DNA of 64,000 nt from Bin87 sp965261925 (GTDB lineage: Bacteria > Chloroflexota > Dehalococcoidia > Lucifugimonadales > UBA3495). A program made the translations under genes and the position numbers. Below the pieces are notes generated by a model that was not told the origin of the DNA, made no database searches, and was given only the letters and a program-made list of their open reading frames with translations. Position 1 is the stretch's first letter. The number at the start of each line of letters is the position of its first letter. Shown here piece after piece: positions 27,363 through 37,002 of the stretch. Where the stretch lies: assembly GCA_965261925.1 (NCBI GenBank), contig OZ253486.1, forward strand, positions 3,348,001 to 3,412,000. Direction: 5' to 3'.

Positions 27363-29513
27363 TCAGCAGGCCGGCAGACCGGAGTAAGCAAGGTCGTTGA
27401 CTGCTATGCCGGTTAGCCCAACTGGTACGCACCCTGTGAATCGGTTGTCGCCCGCAAACCGCAAATACCTGAGCGCGGCAAGATTGTCCAACGAGGCGGG
27501 TATCGCCCCGTACAAATCGTTGTCGTGCAAGTCCAGACGGGTTAAATTGGTGAGGTTGCCCAGGGATCCCGGTATTTCTCCGGACAGGTTGTTGTCGTCG
27601 ATTTCCAACCACGTCAAATTGCCGAGGCTTCCTAACGCGGGCGGTATTGCCCCGGTCAACTCATTGTCGTTCAGGTCCAGTCGGGTCAAGTTGGTGAGGT
27701 TGCTCAGTTCCGTCGGTATTGGCCCACGCAAACGGTTATAACCAAGCAATAACTCCCGCAGGTTGGTAAGATTGCCCAATCTTGACGGGAACGGGCCCGA
27801 CAGCCCGTTGTCAGCAAGGTCGAGTTCAATGACCCGGCCGGCGGCGTCAGTGGTTACGCCGTACCACTCCCCGATAGGGGCGTCACTCAGCCACTTTGCG
27901 CTGTGGGTCCAGTTGGGGCCGTTCATTTCGTGGTACAGCGTTGCCAGTGCCGCCCGGTCGCCTTCGTGGATCGCGGTTCTGCCATAGTACCAGTGGCCGA
28001 TGGCCTTGTTAACCTTCGCCGCCACTTCATCCGACGCGCCGTCTTTGAATGCGGCTTCAACGTGGCAGACCCCCAAGTAGGTGCCTTCGCAATCGTCAGT
28101 GGGGTCATCGTTCAGCCGTTTCAGGTATAGGTTGCGGAACCCCTCTTTGAAAGTCGCTTCGCCCAGAGCCAGGTAGAGGTCAAGGAACAGCCGCTGCCCC
28201 AACCTGTATGAGCAACTAAACTCGTCGCTGTCCGGTTCGGCATCGACAATCTCACTGATGGCGTTGAACGGGATGCATTGGTCCCGGTTGTGTACCAGGG
28301 GACGGCCAACGCGGGCGTTCTCGGAGAGTATAACCATCATATCCGCGCCGCCTTCGCTAATCCATATCTGAGAAGCCCGCCAATAGTAATGGGCCGTCTC
28401 GTGGGCGGCGTGCCTCGGCGCGCGCCAATATTCGCCGGCGGCGGGGTCGCGTTCTGGGTTTGACTCTATGTGAGTGCCTACGTGGCGTCCGCTGGAAACA
28501 TAGTCCACGAAGAACCATGCTACGTAGTTGGTGGGCAACGGCTCGCTCATGAAATTCTCATGGTGGCGTACCGCATGTTCCAGATAGTCCATGTTGGGGC
28601 CGTTCTGGTCGTGGAAGCGGATGATTGCCAGCACCACCTCGCCGGAGTGTCGGAGGTTGATGGTGCGTTCCTCTTTGAAAACGCCTGCCCCATCCAGAAG
28701 GGTTCGTACCAATTCGGGCTGGTGTCTGTTGGCTCTGCCCAGCAGCAGTATGGTTTTTGCCTCTTCATCATTGATGCCGTCTCTGAGCTTAGGATGCCGC
28801 AACAGCTCCAGGAATCCAGCCGACCCAGCGTCCTCAAACATTTCCAGCGAGTGCATCGCTAACGCGTCGGGGCTTTCAACGGTGTCCAGGAACGGCATAT
28901 CCAGAATCTCGATGACCTTCTGCATCACTTCCCGTTCCAGCGATTGGTCTTCAACCCGGATGGTCGATGCAATGCGGTCAATTACTATCGCTTCATCCCG
29001 CGTGATGTCGCCGTCATTGACCCAGGAACGTCCCATCAGGGCGACGAATACGTCGGGCCCGCGCTCGGCGATGTTCAGCAGTTCATCCACGGTGTCGCGT
29101 TCGCTGGCTATGATGCCATCCGCGACCCAAGGTAGCCGCTGGATTGCCTGTGCCGGTTGTTTGGCGGGATCAATTACTGCCGTCGGTTTCGGTATAGGGG
29201 TTGGAGCGACTGCGGCGGTGGGTTCCGGTATCGGCGTCGGCTCCGCTGCGGGTGTTGCCGTCGGAACCGGCGCAACCGTTGGCGTGGGTCGCGGCGTCGG
29301 GGGTGGAGTGGTAATTGCGGTAGATGTCGGCATTGGCGTATTGGTAGGATGAATGGGTGTAACCGTGTAAGTCGTCAATGGCTCCAACGTCGGGAGCGGG
29401 GTATAGGTTGGCTGAAGCGTGGGCGTGTCTGCCGGCACTTCGACTATTACGGTCTCACCTTGACAGGCGGCGACGGCCAACAGAACGACGGCGATGGCAA
29501 TAATGCCTTTCAT
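27363..29513 (-). CDS. Secreted lipoprotein with HExxH protease-like domain and plant-type LRRs
   Basis: 716 residues. The start has a strong AGGAGG 8 nt upstream. A lipoprotein signal (IIAIAVVLLAVAAC) is followed by about 90 residues of Thr/Pro-rich linker. A central domain has the gluzincin-type zinc motif HETAHYYW and, 10 residues on, SEGGAD, which could supply the third ligand. It would therefore be a membrane-anchored peptidase outside the cell. The last 170 residues are at least five leucine-rich repeats of the plant type (NLTRLDLNDNELTGAIP). The combination suggests binding of a protein or polymer followed by cleavage. Substrate unknown. It is monocistronic, with its own terminator. 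Confidence 0.75.
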   Translation of the reverse strand: MKGIIAIAVVLLAVAACQGETVIVEVPADTPTLQPTYTPLPTLEPLTTYTVTPIHPTNTPMPTSTAITTPPPTPRPTPTVAPVPTATPAAEPTPIPEPTAAVAPTPIPKPTAVIDPAKQPAQAIQRLPWVADGIIASERDTVDELLNIAERGPDVFVALMGRSWVNDGDITRDEAIVIDRIASTIRVEDQSLEREVMQKVIEILDMPFLDTVESPDALAMHSLEMFEDAGSAGFLELLRHPKLRDGINDEEAKTILLLGRANRHQPELVRTLLDGAGVFKEERTINLRHSGEVVLAIIRFHDQNGPNMDYLEHAVRHHENFMSEPLPTNYVAWFFVDYVSSGRHVGTHIESNPERDPAAGEYWRAPRHAAHETAHYYWRASQIWISEGGADMMVILSENARVGRPLVHNRDQCIPFNAISEIVDAEPDSDEFSCSYRLGQRLFLDLYLALGEATFKEGFRNLYLKRLNDDPTDDCEGTYLGVCHVEAAFKDGASDEVAAKVNKAIGHWYYGRTAIHEGDRAALATLYHEMNGPNWTHSAKWLSDAPIGEWYGVTTDAAGRVIELDLADNGLSGPFPSRLGNLTNLRELLLGYNRLRGPIPTELSNLTNLTRLDLNDNELTGAIPPALGSLGNLTWLEIDDNNLSGEIPGSLGNLTNLTRLDLHDNDLYGAIPASLDNLAALRYLRFAGDNRFTGCVPVGLTGIAVNDLAYSGLPAC

Positions 29514-29629
29514 TGGGACCCCTCCTAGTGCCGGTCAGTACCCATAAGTTTACCTCCCAAGGGTGTACTCACGGGCTGCTGGGCTTCGTAAAATACCAGC
29601 AGCCCCATTGATTTTAGGAGGGTCTGCTT

Positions 29630-29990
29630 CATCGGCAGCCCTTCATGTTGACGGTGGCGCGGTCGCCGTCAATGCCCAGGTAGCGGCTGGCTCCGACATA
29701 GACGCTGAGGGTGCGGAATCGCCGGCGGGGCTTGAAACGCGGGTAACCTGGGCCTCGCCGTTTTTAACCCTGCGGGAAAAGGCGTCGAAGGCGCGCTGGA
29801 CGCGGCGCAGGGTATCGACCCGCAGGCGGCGCAGGTGCGGGATTCGCCCGCCTGCTTCCAGGCCGTGCGGCGTTCCTCCAGGGCGACGTTATAAAGCCGG
29901 CAGTGGGTGCCCAGCCCCTTTTTGCGCCTAAAATCGCCCCAGGGCAAGGATTTGGGGCATTCCAGTCGGTCAGCCTGGCGACGTGAGCAT
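29630..29990 (-). pseudogene. IS200/IS605-type TnpB N-terminal remnant
   Basis: The frames together read THCRLYNVALEERRTAWKQ, then RLRVDTLRRVQRAFDAFSRR and SRYLGIDGDRATVNMKG, which is the N-terminal region of TnpB. At least two frameshifts are present and the RuvC nuclease half is missing. No guide-RNA end or TnpA was found nearby. Confidence 0.65.
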
Positions 29991-30107
29991 CTCAACGTTT
30001 AGAACGCGCGTCGGAGTTTATTCGCCACGTGGTGCGTGAGTCAGTCCACTCCGTCAAGCAGCGCTAGCTGGCCGGCGGGCGTCCGCCGGCTTCGGCGTCA
30101 GGACCTC

Positions 30108-30137
30108 AAGCGTTACAGTTGGCCAACTGTAACGCTT
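30108..30137. repeat. Perfect 30 bp palindrome
   Basis: AAGCGTTACAGTTGG followed by its exact complement. The half-site AGCGTTACAGTT is the same as in the outer right end of the IS21 at 37000 and 59146, so it may be two fused IS21 ends or a separate binding site. Confidence 0.7.
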
Positions 30138-30241
30138 AACGGCCGCTGGAAGTGCTCCGGCCGCTTCCGGCGCTGGTGTTACAATGAGCGCCCCTCTCTC
30201 CTTGGGAGTGGGTTCATCGGACCGCCTTCGGCTTACCGTCA

Positions 30242-30472
30242 GTGACGCCCGCCCCGGCCCCACCGAGCGACGACCAGATCCTGCAGTTCCACCAGCCGGT
30301 AATCGACGCGGCCCACCAGCGCGTGGCCGATCTCCTGTCCCAGACCATCGACGAACTGCGCACCTTTTGGCCGGCCAACGAGGCGGCCGACAGGAGCCGG
30401 CGGCAGGTGGCCGTGCGAGGAGCCACCAGACCGGCATCGGGGGGCCTTCGCCGTTTTCCCGACGGCTATTGA
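30242..30472 (+). CDS. Possible short coding fragment
   Basis: The GTG-started frame gives 76 residues with an amphipathic helix (DDQILQFHQPVIDAAHQRVA, LLSQTIDELRTFW). No ribosome site is clear and the family is unknown. It may be the remains of a gene between the TnpB and IS1380 relics. Confidence 0.25.
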   Translation: MTPAPAPPSDDQILQFHQPVIDAAHQRVADLLSQTIDELRTFWPANEAADRSRRQVAVRGATRPASGGLRRFPDGY

Positions 30473-30619
30473 GCACCGATTCATCATCCACTGATGTTGT
30501 ATCGGCGGGAAATTGTGGTGTCAACCTCTATACCATCGGCTGACTGCTTCGCACAAGGGTCATTATGTGAATCCGCCCACGCCGGGATTCTCCGGGATGC
30601 CCAAGGAACGCCGATCCCG

Positions 30620-31152
30620 CAGCCTTGCCGTTTCGCCGCCAACGCCGCCTGGCTGGCGATCCAGGTGATGGCACATAACCTGGCCCGCTGGACCGCGCGC
30701 ATCGGTCTGGGTGAGCAACTGGTAACCACCAAGACCCTTCGACGACGGTTCTTCTCCCTCGCCGGACGGCTCACCCCCTCGGCGCGCCGCCTCACTTTGC
30801 ATTTGCCCCAGCGCTGGCCCTGGGAAAACCAGTTCAGTCGCGCCCTCGCTCGATTGCGAGCGCTGTCATCTCCTGCCTGACGGCGCCGACGGCGCCTGAC
30901 CCATCCACCAGATTACCCAAACGCCTCGTAGACCCGAGCCAGGTCGGTTCCCAAGCGTTTCAGTTTCTGGCTGCATACCGCCCTGATAATCTCGCCCAGC
31001 ACCGCCACTGCGGGCCGTCAACGTCCTCTTTGCGTGGCTACCGCACTCTTCCACAGCCAAATCTATTGGGATCAAGCCCTCACAGTCTCTCCCTTGCCTC
31101 GCATCCCTGGTCTAACCGGCATGGCTACATCCCTGCGGTGGATTCGGGGTTA
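30620..31152 (+). pseudogene. IS1380 relic: transposase C-terminus and right end
   Basis: 30626-30880 codes for the last 85 residues of the IS1380 transposase (FAANAAWLAIQVMAHNLARW, TKTLRRRFFSLAGRL). The right inverted repeat (CATCCCTGCGGTGGATTCGG) ends at 31152. The catalytic part is deleted. The joint on the left is at about 30580, next to another copy of the CAAGGGTCATTA motif. Confidence 0.85.
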
Positions 31153-31318
31153 GTAAACGCTGGGGCATTCGTCGGAGCAACGGGGGCCGCGCCAGCAGTT
31201 CTGGCCAGTTCGATCGCTGATGCTATTCTTTCCGCCTCCGTACGCTCCTCGTATTCGCCGGAATAAAGCCACTCGCTCTCACCGGTTACGTCAATGCCGG
31301 CGCGATATTTGGTAGTTT
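31153..31318 (-). pseudogene. Orphan coding fragment
   Basis: One minus-strand frame reads TTKYRAGIDVTGESEWLYSG and ERIASAIELARTAGAAP without a stop, but it has no start codon and is bounded by IS ends on both sides. It is the inside part of an unknown gene. Confidence 0.35.
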
Positions 31319-31324
31319 TGGCCG

Positions 31325-31385
31325 TGCCTGTCCCGCGTCAACTAGAAATGCCGGCGCATTGCCTCAAATAAAACGTTACCCACGC
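31325..31385. repeat. Solo end of the integrase-core IS
   Basis: CTGTCCCGCGTCAACTAG, then GCATTGCCTCAAATAAAACG and GTTACC, equal in layout to the end at 21890-21940 in reverse. It sits next to the complete element that starts at 31391. Confidence 0.6.
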
Positions 31386-31390
31386 TGAAT

Positions 31391-33015
31391 GGTTGCCTCA
31401 ACTAAAATGTTACCGAAAACTCGGGAGGCAGCCACGTGGGAGGAGGCATCAGCAGGATGGCAAAGCGTGAATTATTGATAACGATACGAGACCGTTACCG
31501 CGAGGCATCCAAAAAGGACAAGGGCCGGATCCTCGACGAGTTCGTCGCCGTAACCGGCCACCACCGCAAGCACGGCATCCGGCTGCTGAGGCGGTCTGGA
31601 GACGCTGGGGAGAAACCGTCAATGATCAAGGGCCGGCGCATCTACGATGAAGCAGTACGCGAGGCGGTGATCACGATCTGGGAGGCCGCGGATCGCATCT
31701 GCGGGAAGCGCCTGAAGGCGGCGCTGCCCCATCTGGTGGAATCCATGGAGCGCCATGGGCATCTCGATCTGGATCCCGAAGTGCGTGCACGGTTGCTTTC
31801 CGCCAGCGCGGCCACGTTGGACCGGCTGCTCAAACCCATTCGTCCCACGGCGGGCAGCCGGCGCAGACGGCGGCGACGGCAGTCGATGAGCAAACGCGTG
31901 CCGGTGCGGACCTACAATGATTGGAACCGGCCCCCGCCGGGCTTTCTGGAGATTGACCTCGTAGCGCACTGTGGTGGCCCACTGTCGGGATCATTCATCC
32001 ACAGCCTGGTGGCCACCGACATCTGCACCGGGTGGACCGAGGCCGTGCCTCTCCTGGCCAGAGAGCAGTCCCTGGTGGTGGCCGGGTTGGAAGCCATCGG
32101 TCAGCAGCTACCCTTTCCCATCCTCGGCATCGACTCCGACAACGACAGCGTGTTCATCAACGAAACGCTGATCCAGTACTGCGCCGACCGGGGCATCGCG
32201 TTCACCCGTTCCCGGCCCTACCACAGCAACGACCAGGCCTGGATTGAGCAGAAGAACGGTTCCGTGGTACGACGCTTCGTCGGCCATGACCGTTACTCCG
32301 GACAGGTGGCTGGACAGACCATGGCCTATCTCTACGGAGCGATGCGTTTGTACGTGAATTTCTTCCAGCCTTCATTCAAGCTGATTGACAAGACCCGGTA
32401 CGGCTCCACCACCCTGAAGCATTACAGTCAGCCCGCCACACCCTGCGACCGCCTGAGCCAGCATGACGCAACCGGCGCTGATCTGAAAGCCTCGCTTGAG
32501 GAATATCGGGCTGGCCTGGACCCGGTGTTGCTACTGCACACCATCCGTGAAGCCCAGTCGGCGCTGGTGGCAACCACGTCTCCGGAAGTGCGGGAAACGC
32601 CAGCGGGAGAAAGCCTCGAACGTTTCCTCGCCAAGTTGCCCAATCTGTGGCGACAGGGCGAAACACGTCCCACCCACGCCGCGCGAGTGCGCAGTCCGCG
32701 GCATTGGCGGACCCGCCAGGACCCCTTCGAGGGCGTTTGGGGCGACGTGTTGGGGTGGTTGCAGGCTGAACCAGATGCCACGGGCAAGGCGCTGATGGCG
32801 CGGTTGCAGTCGGAACACCCGGACCGTTTCACCGAAGCGCAGCTGAGAACCTTGCAACGCCGGGTGAAAGAGTGGCGGGGCATCATGGCCAAAAACCTTG
32901 GTTTATGCTTCGCCCAACGCAAGCTCGGCGGAACCAGCCGGACTGCCGGAACCGGCCTTGTTTGGAGCGGATCCCAAGTGCTAGAGTTTCGGTAACATTC
33001 CTGAATGAGGCAACA
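31391..33015 (+). mobile_element. Integrase-core IS, complete copy
   Basis: Ends are inverted repeats: GGTTGCCTCAACTAAAATGT then TACCGAAA on the left, and the complement of TTTCGGTAAC with GAGGCAACA on the right. It truncates the IS21 copy that follows (from 33042). Confidence 0.75.
31457..32995 (+). CDS. Integrase-core (rve) transposase, ISNCY-like
   Basis: 512 residues. The N-terminal helices (TIRDRYREASKKDKGRIL, GHHRKHGIRLLRR) are DNA-binding. The rve core has FLEIDLVAHCGG (Asp), LGIDSDNDSVFIN (second Asp) and NDQAWIEQKNGSVVRR (Glu). ATG 31457 is taken as the start, with AGGAGG 10 nt upstream. The stop lies inside the right inverted repeat. The frame is intact, so it may be active. A 3' fragment of a sister copy is at 21746. 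Confidence 0.85.
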   Translation: MAKRELLITIRDRYREASKKDKGRILDEFVAVTGHHRKHGIRLLRRSGDAGEKPSMIKGRRIYDEAVREAVITIWEAADRICGKRLKAALPHLVESMERHGHLDLDPEVRARLLSASAATLDRLLKPIRPTAGSRRRRRRRQSMSKRVPVRTYNDWNRPPPGFLEIDLVAHCGGPLSGSFIHSLVATDICTGWTEAVPLLAREQSLVVAGLEAIGQQLPFPILGIDSDNDSVFINETLIQYCADRGIAFTRSRPYHSNDQAWIEQKNGSVVRRFVGHDRYSGQVAGQTMAYLYGAMRLYVNFFQPSFKLIDKTRYGSTTLKHYSQPATPCDRLSQHDATGADLKASLEEYRAGLDPVLLLHTIREAQSALVATTSPEVRETPAGESLERFLAKLPNLWRQGETRPTHAARVRSPRHWRTRQDPFEGVWGDVLGWLQAEPDATGKALMARLQSEHPDRFTEAQLRTLQRRVKEWRGIMAKNLGLCFAQRKLGGTSRTAGTGLVWSGSQVLEFR

Positions 33016-33041
33016 GGCCGGCAGGACTTATTGTCGTTCAT

Positions 33042-34451
33042 CATCGGGACACGGTGCGCAAGATGCTGGCCAATGCGACGCCGCCGGGCTACACGCGGAA
33101 GGGGCCGCCGCGCAAACCGAAGATTGAGCCCTTCACCGGCGTAATTGACGCCATCCTGGAGGCGGACCGCCGGGCGCCCAGAAAGCAGCGGCACACGGCC
33201 AAGCGCATCTTCGAGCGGCTGCGGGACGAGTACGGATTTGAAGGCCAGCAGACCATAGTCAAGGACTACGTGCGGGAGCATCGGCGGCGTGTTGGGGAGA
33301 TGTTCGTGCCCTTGTCCCACGGACCGGGCCACGCCCAGTGCGACTTCGGCGAAGCGTTGGCGGTGATCGCCGGCTTGGAGCGCAAGGTGCATTACTTCGT
33401 CCTGGACCTGCCCCACAGCGACGGCTGCTTCGCCAAGGCCTATCCCGGGGAGACCACCGAGGCCTTTCTGGACGGCCACGTGTCGGCGTTCGCCTTTCTG
33501 GGTGGAGTGCCCCAGAGCGTCCTGTACGACAATACGAAACTCGCGGTGGCGAAGATACTGGGAGACGGTCGTCGCAAACGCACGAGGGCTTTCAGCGAGC
33601 TCCAGTCCCACTACCTGTTCGAGGATCGGTTCGGGCGTCCCAGCAAGGGGAATGACAAGGGCAAGGTTGAAGGCATGGTGGGCTATGTGCGGCGCAACTT
33701 CCTGGTGCCGATACCCGTGGCGGAGAGTTTCGCGGCGCTGAATGCGCACCTGGAAGCGCGCTGCCTGGACCGGATGGACGCTGTGCTCAGGGGACACTCG
33801 CAGACCATCGGCCAGCGGATGGAGCGAGACCTGGACGCGCTGTTGCCCTTGCCCGCAGTGCCCTATGACGCCTGCGACAAACGAGCCAGCCGGGTCAGCT
33901 CATTGTCCCTGGTGCGGTACCGCACCAACGACTACTCGGTGCCGGTGGCCTACGGACATCGGGATGTGCTGATCAAAGGCTACGTGGACCGGGTGGTGAT
34001 CAGCTGCGGCACCGAGGTCATCGCCAAACATCCCAGGTCCTACGTGCAGGACGACTTCGTCTTCGACCCCATTCACTATCTGCCGTTGTTGGAGCGGAAG
34101 ACGGGGGCTCTGGACCAGGCCGCGCCGCTGGCGGGGTGGGACCTGCCCGAAAAGTACCGCACGCTGCGCCGTCTGCTGGAGGACCGGATGGGCCAGCGTG
34201 GCAAGCGGGAATTCGTGCGGGTGCTCAGGCTGATGGAGCACTTCTCCCACCAGGAGGTCCACCACGCGGTGCGAGATGCCCTGCGGCTGGGCGCCGTCGG
34301 CTTTGACGCCGTGAAGCAGCTGCTGCTGTGCCGCCTTGAAGGCAAACCGCCCCGTCTCGACCTGGAGCTCTACCCTCACCTGCCCCAGGTCAACGTCCAG
34401 ACCACCCGCGCCACGGACTACCTGACCCTGCTGTCGGGGAGGGCAGCATGA
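33042..34451 (+). pseudogene. istA: IS21 transposase IstA, N-terminus missing
   Basis: The catalytic core is present: AQCDFGEALAV (Asp), VLYDNTKLAV (Asp), DKGKVEGMVGYVRRNF (Glu). The first 30 or so residues of IstA, with the first half of the helix-turn-helix found in copy B (MSVREASRVFGLHRDTVRK), are absent. A GTG at 33054 could start a shortened product. Four bases overlap istB. Confidence 0.88.
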
Positions 34452-35236
34452 GCAACCGATCCACTCTGCTCCTTGAGCACCACCTCAGGGAGCTGAAACT
34501 GCCCACCTTCCTCAGGGAGTACGACAAACTGGCCGCCCAGTGCGCCGCTGAAGGCGCCGATCATCCCGACTACCTGCTCCGGCTCGCCGAGCTGGAACTC
34601 ACCGACCGCCACCAGCGCATGGTGGAACGCCGGATCCGCGCGGCGCGCTTCCCCGCCACCAAGGGCCTGGACACCTTTGACTTCTCCGCCATCCCCTCGG
34701 TGAACAAACCGCTGGTGATGCAACTGGCCCGGTGTGAATACGTCGATCACCATGAAAACGTCATCGCCATCGGGAACAGCGGCACCGGCAAGACCCACGT
34801 CGCCCTGGGTTTGGGGCTGGCCGCCTGCCAACGGGGCCTGTCGGTGGGCTTCACCACCGCCGCAGCACTGGTCAACGAACTGATGGAGGCCAGGGACGAG
34901 CGCCGGCTGCTCAACCTGCAGCGGCAACTGGCCCGTCTCAGGCTCCTCATCATCGACGAGTTGGGCTTTGTGCCGTTGTCCCCCACCGGCGCGGAACTCC
35001 TCTTCGAGGTCTTCAGCCAGCGCTACGAGCGGGGATCGACCCTCGTCACCACCAACCTGCCCTTCGACGAGTGGACCGAGGTCTTCGGGTCGGAACGGCT
35101 CACCGGCGCGCTGCTGGATCGTCTCACCCACCACGTGCACATCGTGGAGATGAACGGTGGGAGTTACCGGCTCAAGGGCAGCCGGCAGGACGCCCTTGCA
35201 TCGTCGCCATCGCCGGAGCGCCCGGATGCCGATTAG
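34448..35236 (+). CDS. istB: IS21 helper ATPase IstB (copy A)
   Basis: 262-residue AAA+ protein that assists IstA in choosing the target. Walker A is GNSGTGKTHVALGL, Walker B is LLIIDELGFVPLS, and sensor 1 is TLVTTNLPFDEW. It starts at ATG 34448 overlapping the istA stop (ATGA). It differs from copy B mainly by a cluster of changes just before Walker B (RLRLLIID here, RHKLLIID there). Confidence 0.9.
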   Translation: MSNRSTLLLEHHLRELKLPTFLREYDKLAAQCAAEGADHPDYLLRLAELELTDRHQRMVERRIRAARFPATKGLDTFDFSAIPSVNKPLVMQLARCEYVDHHENVIAIGNSGTGKTHVALGLGLAACQRGLSVGFTTAAALVNELMEARDERRLLNLQRQLARLRLLIIDELGFVPLSPTGAELLFEVFSQRYERGSTLVTTNLPFDEWTEVFGSERLTGALLDRLTHHVHIVEMNGGSYRLKGSRQDALASSPSPERPDAD

Positions 35237-35349
35237 CGCCCCGCAGACGCCGCCGCCCGCCCCTCCGTCAAGGCGAGACCCCCCGCCCCACCGGCCAGGC
35301 CGCGGCCGTCACGCACCATCCAGGTGGTACGGTTTTACTCCGCCCGAGC

Positions 35350-36994
35350 TGTCAACGGTCAGCGAAAAGGTCCGCACTAACTGGTCAGCATAAATGTCAT
35401 ATTCCCCTCTATGGAGAATGTGACGTTGAACCAGAAAGAGCAAGCGAGACTCAAGGTTCTGAACCGCCTGTGGGCAGAGCAGATGACTGTGGACCAGGCA
35501 GCCACAGTGATGGGAGTGAGCACGCGCCACACCAGACGTATCCTGGCGGCGTACCGGAGGGAGGGTGCCGCCGCCCTGGCTCACGGCCACCGTGGTCGTC
35601 GGCCGCCCAACGCAACACCGGAGACAACCAAAGCCGAGGTATTACACCTGGCCAGCACCCGCTACTTGGGAACCAACCACACCCACCTGAGCGAATTGCT
35701 TGGAGAGCGCGAGGGTATCGACATCGACCGCAGTACGCTACGGCGCATACTGGTATCCGCTGGGTTGAACAGCCCGCGCCGTCGCCGTACGCCGCAACAT
35801 CGGGTGCGTCGCCAGCGAATGCCGCAGGCCGGGATGCTGATCCAGATGGACGGCAGCTTTCACCGGTGGCTGGGGGAGGCGGGACCGCAGTTCACGCTGC
35901 TGTTGGCGGTGGATGACGCCACCGGCGCCGTGGTGAACGCCCTCTTCTGCGAGCGGGAAGACGCACGCAACTATTTCGTGATGATGCGGGAGCTGGTGCA
36001 GAGCTACGGCGCCCCGGTTGCCCTCTACGTCGACCGGCACGCCGTCTTCAAGCACACGCCCGGGTCTGGGCTCGCCGGTGCGCCAACCCAGTTCAGCCGC
36101 GCCATGGATGAGCTGGGGATCCAGCTGATATTCGCACTGTCGCCCCAGGCGAAGGGTCGCGTGGAACGAACGGCGGGAACGTTTCAGGACCGGCTGGTGA
36201 CGGAACTCCGACTGGCTGGCGCGACCACCATCGCGGACGCTGACCACGTGCTGCAGGGTTTTCTGCCACGCTGCAACGCACGCTTCAGCGTTCCGCCGCA
36301 ATGTCCCGAGGCCGCTTACCACCCACTGGCATCGGACGTGTGCCTGGACCGTATCCTCTGCTTCAAGCACCGCAGGAAGGTGGCCCGGGACAACACGGTG
36401 AAGTTCCAGTTGCACACCCTGCAGTTGCTGCCCGAGCCACAATGTCCCAGCTATGCCGGGGCCGCTGTGGAGGTCCTGGAAGGACTGGATGGTCGTCTAT
36501 CCCTGCAACACCAGGGACGCACCATCCCTGTTCAAGAGGCGCCGCCCAATCCGGTATTCATGCGAACCGGTAACGAATCATCCCCACACCTTGCCAGGCA
36601 CCGTTCCGGTCCTGGCCATCCGGACGGGTCCTGGGCGACGACCCTCTCCCAACTCGACACCAATTGTGCCGAAGAAACCGCGCCTGACCCGATTGCTGAC
36701 CGCGGGACCGCAGCCGGCAAGGTGGCAGCCATTGCGCCTCGGAAGCCTACGTTTCTCCAAAAGGCTCGCTGGAAGGCCATACAGAAGGCGAAGCGTAAAG
36801 GCATGTCCATCCGAGGGATAGCGCGGGAGCTGGGAATCAACCGGGCCACGGTGAGGAAATACATCGACGCCGATACCCCACCGATGCGGCAAGTCCGCAG
36901 CGCGTCAACTACGCCAACACCTGATACCATGGCGGCATAACCGAGTGACATTTATGCTGAACACTTAGCCGGACATTTACGCTGACCTTCGACA
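35350..36994 (+). mobile_element. ISNCY-type element, copy 2 (inside IS21 copy A)
   Basis: Starts TGTCAACGGTCAGCG and ends in the complement of TGTCGAAGGTCAGCG. Each end has two similar boxes (GGTCAGCG... and GGTCAGCATAAATGTCA), likely paired transposase sites. The 7 bp target duplication is CCCGAGC. Confidence 0.92.
35411..36940 (+). CDS. ISNCY-family transposase (intact, copy 2)
   Basis: 509 residues, with the same translated sequence as the protein at 57557. It has an N-terminal helix-turn-helix (DQAATVMGVSTRHTRRILAA), a DDE core with LIQMDGSFHRWL, ALYVDRHAVFK and LSPQAKGRVERTAGTF, and a C-terminal helix-turn-helix (MSIRGIARELGINRATVRKY). The frame is complete. Confidence 0.92.
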   Translation: MENVTLNQKEQARLKVLNRLWAEQMTVDQAATVMGVSTRHTRRILAAYRREGAAALAHGHRGRRPPNATPETTKAEVLHLASTRYLGTNHTHLSELLGEREGIDIDRSTLRRILVSAGLNSPRRRRTPQHRVRRQRMPQAGMLIQMDGSFHRWLGEAGPQFTLLLAVDDATGAVVNALFCEREDARNYFVMMRELVQSYGAPVALYVDRHAVFKHTPGSGLAGAPTQFSRAMDELGIQLIFALSPQAKGRVERTAGTFQDRLVTELRLAGATTIADADHVLQGFLPRCNARFSVPPQCPEAAYHPLASDVCLDRILCFKHRRKVARDNTVKFQLHTLQLLPEPQCPSYAGAAVEVLEGLDGRLSLQHQGRTIPVQEAPPNPVFMRTGNESSPHLARHRSGPGHPDGSWATTLSQLDTNCAEETAPDPIADRGTAAGKVAAIAPRKPTFLQKARWKAIQKAKRKGMSIRGIARELGINRATVRKYIDADTPPMRQVRSASTTPTPDTMAA

Positions 36995-37002
36995 CCCGAG
37001 CG

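Noticed and set aside
32883..33797. Minus-strand frame of 304 residues, repeated at 54936-55943
   Set aside because: Antisense to istA in both IS21 copies; its duplication only reflects that of the IS.
35071..35916. Plus-strand frame of 281 residues across istB and ISNCY (and 57217-58062)
   Set aside because: Runs out of frame through the end of istB, both IS termini and the start of the ISNCY transposase. A shadow.
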